From Thiotrichales bacterium (GTDB lineage Bacteria > Pseudomonadota > Gammaproteobacteria > HK1): DNA of 38,853 bases. This document shows, piece by piece, positions 1 to 7,746 of the stretch. The position numbers were made by a program, and so were the translations under genes. The notes under the pieces are model-generated. The model had not been told where the DNA came from. It saw only the letters and a program-made list of their open reading frames with translations, and did no database searches. The DNA lies in NCBI GenBank assembly GCA_026709935.1, contig JAPOSC010000066.1, positions 1 through 38,853 of the forward strand, read 5' to 3'. The first letter of the stretch is position 1. Each line of letters opens with the position of its first letter.

Positions 1-362
1 CGCGCGCGGCGGTTCGAACGGGACTCGTCGGCGCCGCTGGTGCGATCCGGGGCCGAGTGAAGCGTCGGTCTCGCTGTCGTTTCCGCGGAAGTGGATGGTC
101 GGGAAATGCCTGCGCGTCGTCTCGTACACGCATCCTCGTGGTTCCCCCGGCCGGCCTGGTCGGCAACCGGGAGCCCGAGATGCGCACGCTGTTCCGTCTT
201 CCGTTCCGAATCGTCCACGGTGCCGACGCTCGCACCGGGAACCCGTTCGCCGGACCGGAGAGCGATCGCGTCATCGTCAGCCCCGATGTTCGAGAAGCTG
301 CGTGCCGTCATGACCAGCACCGTCGCGCAGGACCGTAGAATGCGAAGAAAGGAGACATTGCC
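1..362. other. Stretch with no convincing gene
   Basis: Frame 1 is open from the window edge to a TGA at 58-60, so the first 60 bases may be the tail of a gene lying upstream; 19 codons are too few to identify. The rest, up to the ribosome binding site at 348-354, has several overlapping open frames with arginine- and proline-rich translations typical of non-coding GC-rich DNA. TAGAAT at 336-341 could be a -10 element for the next gene, but no matching -35 is obvious. Confidence 0.4.
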
Positions 363-698
363 ATGACGCGGGTCGACGACGCACTCATTGATCGCATGGC
401 GAAGGTCATAGTCGAGATGACCGACCCCGAACAGGTGATCCTGTTCGGCTCTCGCGCTCGAGGCGACGCCGAGGCGGACTCCGATGTGGACCTGATCGTC
501 GTCGAGTCCATGCCCTTCGGCGCAGACCGGGACCGAGGTGCTGAAGAGGCGCGCCTGTGGCGTGCCCTCGCGCAGTTCCACGTCCCGAAGGACATCCTGG
601 TCTTCAGCCGAGCCGAGGCCGACTACTGGCGCGATTCTCTCAATCACGTGCTCGCGCGTGCGCTCCGCGAGGGAAAGATTCTCTATGCTCGACCCTGA
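363..698 (+). CDS. MNT-type nucleotidyltransferase (antitoxin-like)
   Basis: A 111-residue minimal nucleotidyltransferase. The diagnostic motif is GSRARG at residues 29-34 followed by SDVDL at 40-44; D41 and D43 are the expected metal ligands. Proteins of this family normally act as the antitoxin of a MNT-HEPN pair, silencing the HEPN ribonuclease by AMP transfer. The length fits a complete protein. The start is supported by AAAGGAG at 348-354, eight bases before the ATG. The HEPN partner that should follow is missing apart from a possible 16-residue stub at 685-735, and an AT-rich DUF262 gene lies there instead. It may be an orphan left at an insertion boundary, or it may have been recruited to the following operon. 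Family assignment is firm; the role here is inferred. Confidence 0.85.
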   Translation: MTRVDDALIDRMAKVIVEMTDPEQVILFGSRARGDAEADSDVDLIVVESMPFGADRDRGAEEARLWRALAQFHVPKDILVFSRAEADYWRDSLNHVLARALREGKILYARP

Positions 699-735
699 GC
701 AGATCTATCTTCACGTATACCAACTCCGGGCGTAA
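685..735 (+). pseudogene. Possible 5' stub of a HEPN toxin gene
   Basis: A 16-codon frame (MLDPEQIYLHVYQLRA, then stop) starts inside the last codons of the MNT gene. In MNT-HEPN pairs the HEPN gene commonly begins by overlapping the end of MNT in this way. The frame closes at 735, where base composition begins to shift towards the AT-rich DUF262 gene. The simplest reading is a HEPN gene truncated by replacement of its body. The stretch is too short for homology to be shown, so a chance frame cannot be excluded. Confidence 0.3.
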
Positions 736-760
736 CCAGAAAAAGATCGAGGAGAAAACA

Positions 761-1843
761 ATGCCGAACGAAAGAATGCAAGAAATTGAAGAACCGGCAA
801 TCGATGATCCTGTCGGTGATGATGAAGAGTTGAGTCAGCCTGTTCGCTACACGATATCAAGCTATGGTGCGGACATGCCGATAGATGGATTGGTTAATCG
901 CCTGGATCGCGGTGATATTTTCGTTCCAGGATTTCAGAGGAACTTCATCTGGACGATCGCCCAAGCTTCGCGATTTATCGAATCTCTTGTTCTCGGATTG
1001 CCAGTTCCTGGTATTTTCTTATTTAAAGATCCAGAGACTCAGAAACTCATGGTTGTCGACGGACAACAGAGATTGTTGACACTTCAGTCTTTTTATAAAG
1101 GTATATTTGGCGAAAAAATATTCCGACTTACTGGAGTTTCTGATGAATTTAATCAGGAAACATATGAAAGTTTAACTCCTGAAGCTCAACGATATCTTAA
1201 TGATTCAATTCTTCATGCAACTATTTTTCAACAAATCGAACCCGGTAATGATAGAAGTTCTGTTTATTCTGTTTTCGAGCGACTCAATACTGGAGGAACA
1301 CAATTAAGTCCTCAAGAATTGAGAGCATGTGTATATCATGGCAAATTTAACGATCTGCTTTCCGAACTCTCGAATGATTTCCACTGGAAGGATTTGTATG
1401 GTACAAAAAAATATAGAAAAAAAGACGAGGAAATAATTCTTCGTTTTTTTTCCCTTTACTACTATTCAAAAAATTACGAACGACCGATGAAAAGATTTTT
1501 AAATAATTTTATGGAAAAACATCGCCACATGGATGATAATAAATTAGAAGAATTTCGAGAAATATTTAAAATTACAGTGAAAAATGCATCTAAAATTTTG
1601 ACACGAAAAGCACTTCGCCCAGAGCGTGCTCTGAACGTATCTGTCGTAGATGCAGTGCTGGTTGGTCTCGCCCATCGCTTGCGACAGGGTCCAATATTGG
1701 AGAGAGAATCCCTGAAATCGGCGCACAATGAATTGATCAGGAAGCTTCAGGATGAATCGCTTTTTACAGAAGATACTACCCGGAAGGAGCGAGTCATTAA
1801 GCGAATCACCTATGCATGTCAAGAGTATGAGGCAATCCGATAA
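761..1843 (+). CDS. DUF262 (GmrSD N-terminal-like) protein
   Basis: A 360-residue DUF262 protein, the ParB/sulfiredoxin-like fold found in GmrS-type Type IV restriction enzymes and many phage-defence genes. Visible family marks are VPGFQR at residues 55-60, VDGQQR at 99-104, which is the nucleotide-binding DGQQR motif, and FERLNTGGTQLSPQELR near 172-188. The ATG at 761 is chosen because GAGGAG at 749-754 precedes it; a longer open frame upstream overlaps the MNT gene and is unlikely. There is no DUF1524 HNH domain, so this is the N-terminal half only, and the next gene may be its partner. The gene is strikingly AT-rich (27% G+C counted at 1501-1560) with codon use unlike its neighbours, which points to separate acquisition. 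It ends TAATG, overlapping the HEPN gene by one base. Confidence 0.88.
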   Translation: MPNERMQEIEEPAIDDPVGDDEELSQPVRYTISSYGADMPIDGLVNRLDRGDIFVPGFQRNFIWTIAQASRFIESLVLGLPVPGIFLFKDPETQKLMVVDGQQRLLTLQSFYKGIFGEKIFRLTGVSDEFNQETYESLTPEAQRYLNDSILHATIFQQIEPGNDRSSVYSVFERLNTGGTQLSPQELRACVYHGKFNDLLSELSNDFHWKDLYGTKKYRKKDEEIILRFFSLYYYSKNYERPMKRFLNNFMEKHRHMDDNKLEEFREIFKITVKNASKILTRKALRPERALNVSVVDAVLVGLAHRLRQGPILERESLKSAHNELIRKLQDESLFTEDTTRKERVIKRITYACQEYEAIR

Positions 1844-2310
1844 TGTTCGGAGATAGTCATCGTCTGAAGGCAGCAATCGATTCTGCTCGCGCTGATGCGA
1901 ATCAGCTTTCGAGTGAGAACCAGTCTAGACTCGCTCAACTCATGACTATCTGGGCATCAGGTTATCTGGAGGCTACATGCAGAGAGGTGCTGCGAGATTA
2001 CGCCAGATATCGCTCGGATCCGAGCGTACAGCGCTTTGTGAGCAGAAATCTCGACCGCTTCAGAAATCCTACTATGGATAACGTTGTCAACCTAATCCGA
2101 TCTTTCGATGAAATCAGAGCGAGGCAACTGGAGGAATTCGCTAGAGGCAGTATCAAGGAAAGTGTAAATGGCATGGTCGCACAGCGACACAGAATCGCTC
2201 ATGGTCGATCAACGGACACAACCATCGCGCGCGTCAGTCAGCAGTTCGAAGACGCAAGGAAAATAGCGAATAAACTGAAAATCCTCTTTCAACCGGACGC
2301 TGTACTATGA
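1843..2310 (+). CDS. HEPN-domain protein (RiboL-PSP-HEPN-like)
   Basis: A 155-residue, mainly helical protein with the HEPN ribonuclease signature R-X4-H at R115-H120 (RHRIAH, followed by GRS). The segment around residues 39-52 (SGYLEATCREVLRD) resembles the first helices of the RiboL-PSP/MAE_28990 branch of HEPN proteins. Members of this superfamily are metal-independent RNases used as effectors in toxin-antitoxin and abortive-infection systems. It starts on the last base of the DUF262 stop codon and ends ATGA, overlapping the methyltransferase start by four bases, so it is translationally coupled on both sides. It is a plausible RNA-cleaving effector for the operon. The HEPN call is good; catalytic activity and regulation are inferred. 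Confidence 0.72.
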   Translation: MFGDSHRLKAAIDSARADANQLSSENQSRLAQLMTIWASGYLEATCREVLRDYARYRSDPSVQRFVSRNLDRFRNPTMDNVVNLIRSFDEIRARQLEEFARGSIKESVNGMVAQRHRIAHGRSTDTTIARVSQQFEDARKIANKLKILFQPDAVL

Positions 2311-5300
2311 CTGGTGATGATCGCCGTTTGATCGAAGTCGCGTTCCCGCTGGAGCAGGTGTCGCTCGATTCGGTGCACGAGAAGAATGTTCGGCACGGGC
2401 ATATCTCGACCCTGCACATCTGGCCGGCGCGACGGCCCTTGGCGGCGTGCCGGGCCGCGCTGATCGCGACGTTGCTGCCCGACCCCGGTGATGCAGAGGA
2501 ACGCAGAGAGATCTACCGCCGGCTTGCGGGTGATGTGGTGGAGACCGTCAAGGCCGAGACGCGGGGTGGCCGGACGGTCGAGCGGCGCAAGCGCGAAACC
2601 AGCGGTGGCATCCTGCATTGGGGGCGCGAGGGTGGTGCCGACCTCGACTGGTTCCGGGCCAGGATTCGTGAGGCGTATGGCGGCCGCGCGCCCAAGGTGT
2701 TGGATCCATTCGCGGGCGGTGGTGCGATTCCGCTGGAAGCGATGCGACTCGGCTGCGAGGCGACCGCCATCGATATCAACCCGGTCGCCTGGTTCATCCT
2801 GAAGTGCACGCTCGACTACCCGCGCCGGCTTGCGGGGGCGACCCTGCCGCTGCCCGATTTCGTGCGTGGCGACCGCGATTTCATGGAAGCGTTCCTGAAG
2901 GCCAGGGGATTCAAAGGCAAGACGCTCGCGCGGCAGCTTGAGAAGCTCGGCCTTGTCGCGGATGACGGTGAGGTCGAGCTGTCGTTGATCGACGATGACA
3001 CGCCGCCCGACGCCGACCTCTTTTCTGCCGACCTCGCTTGGCAGTTACGCGCGTGGGGTCGCCGGGTGCTGGCCCGGGTTCGGGCTGCACTCGCCCACCG
3101 TTATCCGACCTTTGCGGAATTCCAGGCACTTGCGTCGGGCGGCAGGCCGTTCGAGAGGCGTGCCCTTGCGCTGCTGGAACCCGACGCCAACGGCGAAACC
3201 GACGCCCGGTCGTTGAACGAAGCGTTCGGTGCGGCCTACCTCGAAGATCCGCGCAATCCACGCTGGGTGGCAAAGCCGACGGTGGCGTACCTGTGGGCGC
3301 GCACCATGTGCTGCAAGAGCTGCCGGGCCATGGTTCCGTTGCTCAAGACTCGCTGGCTGTGCAAGAAGGACAACAAGCGCGTCCTGCTCACCATGACGCC
3401 GAACGCCGATGAGACGGGGGTTGTCTTCGGCGTCGAAGCCGGGGTTCCGCCGGCTCGTGGTAACGCTGCACAGCGGCGCGAAGATGACAAACGGTTGGGC
3501 GTCGGCACGATGAGTCGCAGCGGCGCGCGCTGCCCCTGCTGTTCGACGATCATGACCATGGAGGATATCCGCCTCGAAGGCCGCGCGGGCCGGCTGGGAG
3601 CGGTGATGACCGCGGTGGTCGTGGATGGGCCGAAGGGCAAGGAATACCGCCTGCCGCAGGAAGAGGAGTTGCCCGCCGCCGAGGTCTCACCGCACGAAAT
3701 CGATGCGCTCTATGCCGACATTCCGTTCGGCTTGCCGACGGAGCCGACGCCACGCCAGGGACCGGGTGCCTCCCGAGCATTCTCGGTGGAGAACTACGGC
3801 CTCGACCAGTGGGCCAAGCTGTTCACGGATCGGCAACGGGTGACCCAAAGCACCGTGATCAAAACGATAATCGACACCCGAGCGGAGATGGTTGCGACGT
3901 ATGCGTATGGTTCCGACATCGCAGATGCGATTGCGGGTTTTCTGGCATGTATCATGGATCGGCAGGCCGACTACGGGAGTGCGGGATGCATATGGGTAAA
4001 TGTCCACGAGAAGATCGGACACCAGTTCAGCCGTTTTGCGTTACCGATCGTTTGGGACGTTGCGGAAGTCTGTCCGTTGACGACCGCATCCGGTGGACTG
4101 GAGAGCGCCTATGAATGGGTGACCAAGGTTGTCGATCATCTGGTAATAGCTACCGCCGGTGCCTCGTCGCCGGCGGTGGAACTGAAATCCGCGATCGATG
4201 GTCAGGACGATCTCTACGATGTGATCGTCACAGATCCACCATACTACGACGCGATCCCGTACTCCGACTTGATGGATTTCTTTTATGTCTGGCTCCGCCG
4301 ACTCTCCCACGGCATAGGGAACGACTTGCAGGATGCTTTCTCGGACAAGCTAGGACCAAAATGGAACGCCGAATCCGCGAACGGGGAGCTGATCGACGAC
4401 GCTAGTCGGTTCGGCGGCGACAAGGAGATTTCGAAACAGAACTACGAAAACGGGATGGCGCGTGCGTTTCAGGCGTGTCATCAAGTTCTGAGGCCGAAAG
4501 GGCGGCTCGTCGTAGTGTTCGCGAGCAAAAGTCCGTCCGCTTGGGAAACACTGGTCGCAGCGCTGATCCGCGCCGGCTTCGTGGTCGATGGTTCCTGGCC
4601 AATCCAGACGGAGCGACAAACGAGGTTGCGATCCGTCGCCTCCGCCGCTCTCGCCTCCTCGATCTGGCTCGTCTGCCGGAAGCGCCCGCCTGCTGGTCCC
4701 GGATGGGATGCCGCAGTACTTACCGAGATGCGCGAAAACATCACCCGCAGGCTGCACGATTTCTGGGACACCGGCATTCGCGGGCCGGACTTCGTGTGGG
4801 CGGCGACGGGGCCGGCGCTCGAAGCCTTCTCGAAGTATCCGGTAGTCAAGAAGGCGGACCAGCCCGGCGCACTGATGACGGTTTCGGAATTTCTGCGCGA
4901 GGTGCGGCGGATGGTGGTGGACTTCGTGGTCGGCCGTGTGCTGACCGGCGGTGGGGACGCCAATGCCATGAGTGGGCCCATGAGCGGGCTCGACGACGTG
5001 ACCACCTACTACCTGCTGCACCGAGGCGATTTCGGCATGGACGAAGCGCCTGCCGGCGCCTGCATCCTCTACGCGCTGTCCTGCAACCTGTCCGACCGTG
5101 ACCTCTCCGACCGCTTCGAGGTTCTCTCGCGCACCGGCCGCGTGCTGCCTGATGCCCCGGACGACGAGGAGGCCGGCGAAGTGAACGCCGACAGCGATTC
5201 CGGCGGTGGCAAGGCGAAGCTCGTACCCTGGGCCCGGCGCAAGGCCAAATGGCTAGGCTACGAGGGGCCGGGCGGCCGGCCGGTACCGCTGATCGACCGC

Positions 5301-5540
5301 GCCCACCGGCTGATGCATCTCTGGCGCTCCGGCGAGGAGGCCCGGGTAAACGCTTACATCGACGACAACGGCCTGGCGCGCAACGCCCTGTTCGCCCGGT
5401 TGCTGCAGGCGCTGATCGAACTGGCGCCGGCGGGCTCGGGGGAACGCGCGATTCTCGAATCGTTGTCCAACCACATCGCTGCCCGCGCCGGTCTTGCCTC
5501 TTCGCGTCAATCGGCGCTCGGGCTGGAGGCGCCGATGTGA
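2307..5540 (+). CDS. DUF1156 adenine-specific DNA methyltransferase
   Basis: A 1077-residue protein of the DUF1156/COG1743 family, predicted to methylate adenine (or N4-cytosine) in DNA. The N terminus has the DUF1156 hallmark EKNVRHGHISTLHIWPARRP at about residues 25-44. The SAM-binding motif LDPFAGGGAIPLEA is at about 132-145 and the catalytic DPPY at 643-646. Between them are cysteines that could form a zinc ribbon (C336, C339 and C409, C411, C412). The middle and C-terminal thirds may serve target recognition. The start overlaps the HEPN stop as ATGA. In other genomes this family is repeatedly next to DUF499 ATPases, as here, although in this window three genes separate them. No cognate restriction endonuclease of a standard type is seen. 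It may mark self DNA while another gene acts on unmarked DNA; that role is inferred. Confidence 0.88.
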   Translation: MTGDDRRLIEVAFPLEQVSLDSVHEKNVRHGHISTLHIWPARRPLAACRAALIATLLPDPGDAEERREIYRRLAGDVVETVKAETRGGRTVERRKRETSGGILHWGREGGADLDWFRARIREAYGGRAPKVLDPFAGGGAIPLEAMRLGCEATAIDINPVAWFILKCTLDYPRRLAGATLPLPDFVRGDRDFMEAFLKARGFKGKTLARQLEKLGLVADDGEVELSLIDDDTPPDADLFSADLAWQLRAWGRRVLARVRAALAHRYPTFAEFQALASGGRPFERRALALLEPDANGETDARSLNEAFGAAYLEDPRNPRWVAKPTVAYLWARTMCCKSCRAMVPLLKTRWLCKKDNKRVLLTMTPNADETGVVFGVEAGVPPARGNAAQRREDDKRLGVGTMSRSGARCPCCSTIMTMEDIRLEGRAGRLGAVMTAVVVDGPKGKEYRLPQEEELPAAEVSPHEIDALYADIPFGLPTEPTPRQGPGASRAFSVENYGLDQWAKLFTDRQRVTQSTVIKTIIDTRAEMVATYAYGSDIADAIAGFLACIMDRQADYGSAGCIWVNVHEKIGHQFSRFALPIVWDVAEVCPLTTASGGLESAYEWVTKVVDHLVIATAGASSPAVELKSAIDGQDDLYDVIVTDPPYYDAIPYSDLMDFFYVWLRRLSHGIGNDLQDAFSDKLGPKWNAESANGELIDDASRFGGDKEISKQNYENGMARAFQACHQVLRPKGRLVVVFASKSPSAWETLVAALIRAGFVVDGSWPIQTERQTRLRSVASAALASSIWLVCRKRPPAGPGWDAAVLTEMRENITRRLHDFWDTGIRGPDFVWAATGPALEAFSKYPVVKKADQPGALMTVSEFLREVRRMVVDFVVGRVLTGGGDANAMSGPMSGLDDVTTYYLLHRGDFGMDEAPAGACILYALSCNLSDRDLSDRFEVLSRTGRVLPDAPDDEEAGEVNADSDSGGGKAKLVPWARRKAKWLGYEGPGGRPVPLIDRAHRLMHLWRSGEEARVNAYIDDNGLARNALFARLLQALIELAPAGSGERAILESLSNHIAARAGLASSRQSALGLEAPM

Positions 5541-5646
5541 TGGCGCTGCATCAATTCGCGCTGAAAGGAGGTAGAGCTCCTGCCCCACCGGAAGCAGGGT
5601 TTGGAAGTATGATCGTAGTGAAGACGAGATGTTGGCCGGAAATCCG

Positions 5647-5877
5647 ATGGCGCAATTAACAGTGCGAAAGGTCAGCCAGGAGTTGGTCGACGGGCTCAGG
5701 CGAAGGGTCGCGGCGAACGGACGGTTTGCCGAAGTCGAGCATCGGGAGATTCCGCGCGCATCGCTGCTGGGCGCGACAGGCGATTTCGCGATCCGGGCCG
5801 GGGCGCTGCGCCGGCGGCTTCGTTCGTCGGTCGGTAGCACCAATGTCATACGGACCGGACGAGACGACGAATCATGA
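5647..5877 (+). CDS. FitA-like ribbon-helix-helix antitoxin without toxin
   Basis: A 76-residue protein beginning MAQLTVRKVSQELVDGLRRR, the classic N terminus of FitA-type antitoxins, followed by EVEHREI. These ribbon-helix-helix proteins bind their own promoter and neutralise a PIN-domain toxin encoded immediately downstream. The start at 5647 is preferred to an in-frame ATG at 5629 because family members begin MAQL. The C terminus (NVIRTGRDDES) looks complete. It ends ATGA, where the FitB/VapC toxin would normally start; instead the AAA ATPase starts there. So it is either an orphan or a reused regulator and antitoxin for the ATPase-TOPRIM pair. A strong AGGAGGT lies at 5565-5571, too far upstream to drive this start directly. 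Confidence 0.68.
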   Translation: MAQLTVRKVSQELVDGLRRRVAANGRFAEVEHREIPRASLLGATGDFAIRAGALRRRLRSSVGSTNVIRTGRDDES

Positions 5878-7130
5878 TTACGTCACTGCGCCTCCTCGAT
5901 TTCAAGAACTTCACCGACGAGACCTTGCGGGTCGGTCCGTTTACCGTGATCGTCGGCGCCAATGCCAGCGGCAAGAGCAACATTCGGGATGCCTTCCGCT
6001 TCCTCCATGGTATCGGTCGCGGTTACACGCTCTCGGAGATTATCGGTGGAAGGTATGGCGCGGGCGGGCAGGTCGAATGGGAGCCGATCCGCGGCGCTGC
6101 GAACGAGATCATCCGTATCGAGAAATCCACGAACAGGATTCACCGCCCACCTTTACCCGCGTTCGGCCTGGAGGTCGGATTGGCAGCGGACAACAAGAAC
6201 GCAACCTACACGATCAAGGTCAGTCCGGAGATAACCAGAACTGCAGGATTCGGAATTACATACGAACGACTGCAACTGGGACAGGAAACCATCTATGAGA
6301 AACACATCAGCATACCCGACGATCGAAAAGTCGTCGTTGGGAACGGCGACGAAATCAGAATAGCTCTCGACAGACCGGTTCTGACGCAGATTTGTGGCAT
6401 GAGACGAGTTGCGGAAAGTGTCAGGGAGCAGGTCGAGTCGATCATCGACGTGCTGTCCAGTATGCGCTTTCTCGACCCGGCACCCGATCGGATGCGTCTG
6501 ACAGCGTATCCCGGCCAAACCGTTCTGGGCGACCGGGGAGAAAATCTCCCGGCCGTCCTGAACGATATCTACTCGGACCCGCAGCGCCGCAAACTCCTCA
6601 CGAGCTGGACTCGGGAGCTGACGCCGATGGATGTGAGCGGCTTCGAGTTTCCGGTCGACCGTTACGATGATCGCATCCGACTCTTTATCAGGGAAAGGAA
6701 CGGCAGAAAGGTGTCCGCACACAGTGCGTCGGATGGCACGCTTCGTTTTCTGACGTTACTCGCCGCCATGTTCGGAACCGACCCGGCGCGACTTTATTTC
6801 TTCGAGGAGATGGACACGGGAATTCACCCGGCGCGGCTCTGGCTTTTGCTGAGATTGATTGAAAAGCAAACGACCAAGGGTCGTATCCAAGTGATCACGA
6901 CGTCTCATTCGCCAGACATGCTCACTTTCTCCGGGGATACGACATTCGAGAAAATGTCGGTCGTCTGTCGGCTGGAAGACTCGCACGATGCCATTGTCCG
7001 TCCTGTCGCCGATCTGCCGAATGCCAGGAAGTTGCGAAAGAGCCAGGGATTGGGGCGCCTTCTGACCAATGGTTGGATGGAAACTGCGGTTGCTTTTACC
7101 GAAGGTGACGACGAGGAGGATTCGGGGTGA
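5874..7130 (+). CDS. AAA15/OLD-like ATP-binding protein
   Basis: A 418-residue ABC/SMC-type ATPase of the AAA15/AAA21 group. The Walker A is GANASGKS at residues 28-35, an SxSDGTLR signature-like segment lies near 282-290, the Walker B is LYFFEEMD at 307-314, and the switch histidine lies in TSHSPDML at 343-350. Such ATPases pair with TOPRIM or RloB-type nucleases in OLD, Gabija, PARIS and retron-like defence systems, where the ATPase senses a phage trigger and releases the nuclease. Here the TOPRIM-like partner follows with a GTGA overlap. The upstream side is coupled to the FitA-like gene by ATGA. There is no TOPRIM domain in this protein itself; it ends in an acidic tail. Family is clear; trigger and activity are unknown. 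Confidence 0.87.
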   Translation: MITSLRLLDFKNFTDETLRVGPFTVIVGANASGKSNIRDAFRFLHGIGRGYTLSEIIGGRYGAGGQVEWEPIRGAANEIIRIEKSTNRIHRPPLPAFGLEVGLAADNKNATYTIKVSPEITRTAGFGITYERLQLGQETIYEKHISIPDDRKVVVGNGDEIRIALDRPVLTQICGMRRVAESVREQVESIIDVLSSMRFLDPAPDRMRLTAYPGQTVLGDRGENLPAVLNDIYSDPQRRKLLTSWTRELTPMDVSGFEFPVDRYDDRIRLFIRERNGRKVSAHSASDGTLRFLTLLAAMFGTDPARLYFFEEMDTGIHPARLWLLLRLIEKQTTKGRIQVITTSHSPDMLTFSGDTTFEKMSVVCRLEDSHDAIVRPVADLPNARKLRKSQGLGRLLTNGWMETAVAFTEGDDEEDSG

Positions 7131-7726
7131 GAGTTCTGGTCATTCCCGAGGATTTCCGATACGACCAATATCTGTTGAAGCCCCTGTTCGAACGGCTCTT
7201 TCAATCTATTGGCAAATCAAGGGCGCGCGTCCGCGTCTGCCAGAACCCTCTGCTTGGCGGCGTGGGCGAGGCGCTGAAGTCGGAGCGCATTCGGGAGGTC
7301 CTCGACCAGCATGACGGGATGATGGATATCTTCATCCTCTGTGTCGATCGCGATGGCAATCGGGGGCGACGCACAAGGTTGGATCGGATTGAGACCGAGT
7401 TCGGAAACGACCGCACTTTTCTCGCCGCGAACGCATGGGAGGAGATCGAAACGTGGACTCTGGCCGGTCTGAATCTGCCGAAGGACTGGCGTTGGGAGGA
7501 CGTTCGCCGGGAGGTCCACGTCAAGGAGCGGTACTTCAACGTTCTGGCGGAAGAACGCGGCGTCGCGGACGATCCCGACGACGGCCGCAAGACGCTGGGG
7601 GAAGAGGCTGCGCGCAACATTCCCGCGATTCGCCGGAAATGCCCCGAGGACTTCGACGCCCTTGCTCGGCGCCTTGAAGTCCTTCTTGGAACCTTACGAG
7701 CCGAAGTGCCGCGGACTTTTCTCTGA
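7127..7726 (+). CDS. TOPRIM-like protein (RloB/DUF4276-like), partner of ATPase
   Basis: A 199-residue protein starting at GTG, overlapping the ATPase stop (GTGA). The N-terminal strand carries a conserved-looking glutamate (E8 in VLVIPEDFRYDQYLL) and a second acidic pair D74 and D76 in ILCVDRDGN. The spacing and setting match the E...DxD layout of TOPRIM nucleases. The later NAWEEIETWTLAG, at about residues 104-116, resembles the E-x-W segment of RloB and DUF4276 proteins. In two-gene systems such as PARIS the ATPase holds a TOPRIM effector inactive until infection. By position this is the effector of the preceding ATPase. The sequence is divergent, so the TOPRIM assignment rests on motif layout and gene context rather than on close similarity. 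Confidence 0.62.
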   Translation: MRVLVIPEDFRYDQYLLKPLFERLFQSIGKSRARVRVCQNPLLGGVGEALKSERIREVLDQHDGMMDIFILCVDRDGNRGRRTRLDRIETEFGNDRTFLAANAWEEIETWTLAGLNLPKDWRWEDVRREVHVKERYFNVLAEERGVADDPDDGRKTLGEEAARNIPAIRRKCPEDFDALARRLEVLLGTLRAEVPRTFL

Positions 7727-7746
7727 ACTCACCGAACGAGATCAAG

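Noticed and set aside
557..760. Upstream extension of the DUF262 gene
   Set aside because: It overlaps the MNT gene in another frame and lacks family similarity. The GAGGAG-ATG at 761 is a better start.
5540..5659. A 39-codon frame (MALHQFALKGGRAP...) overlapping the methyltransferase stop
   Set aside because: It has a start overlap, but no family resemblance, and it runs into the FitA-like gene. Its composition looks like spacer sequence.
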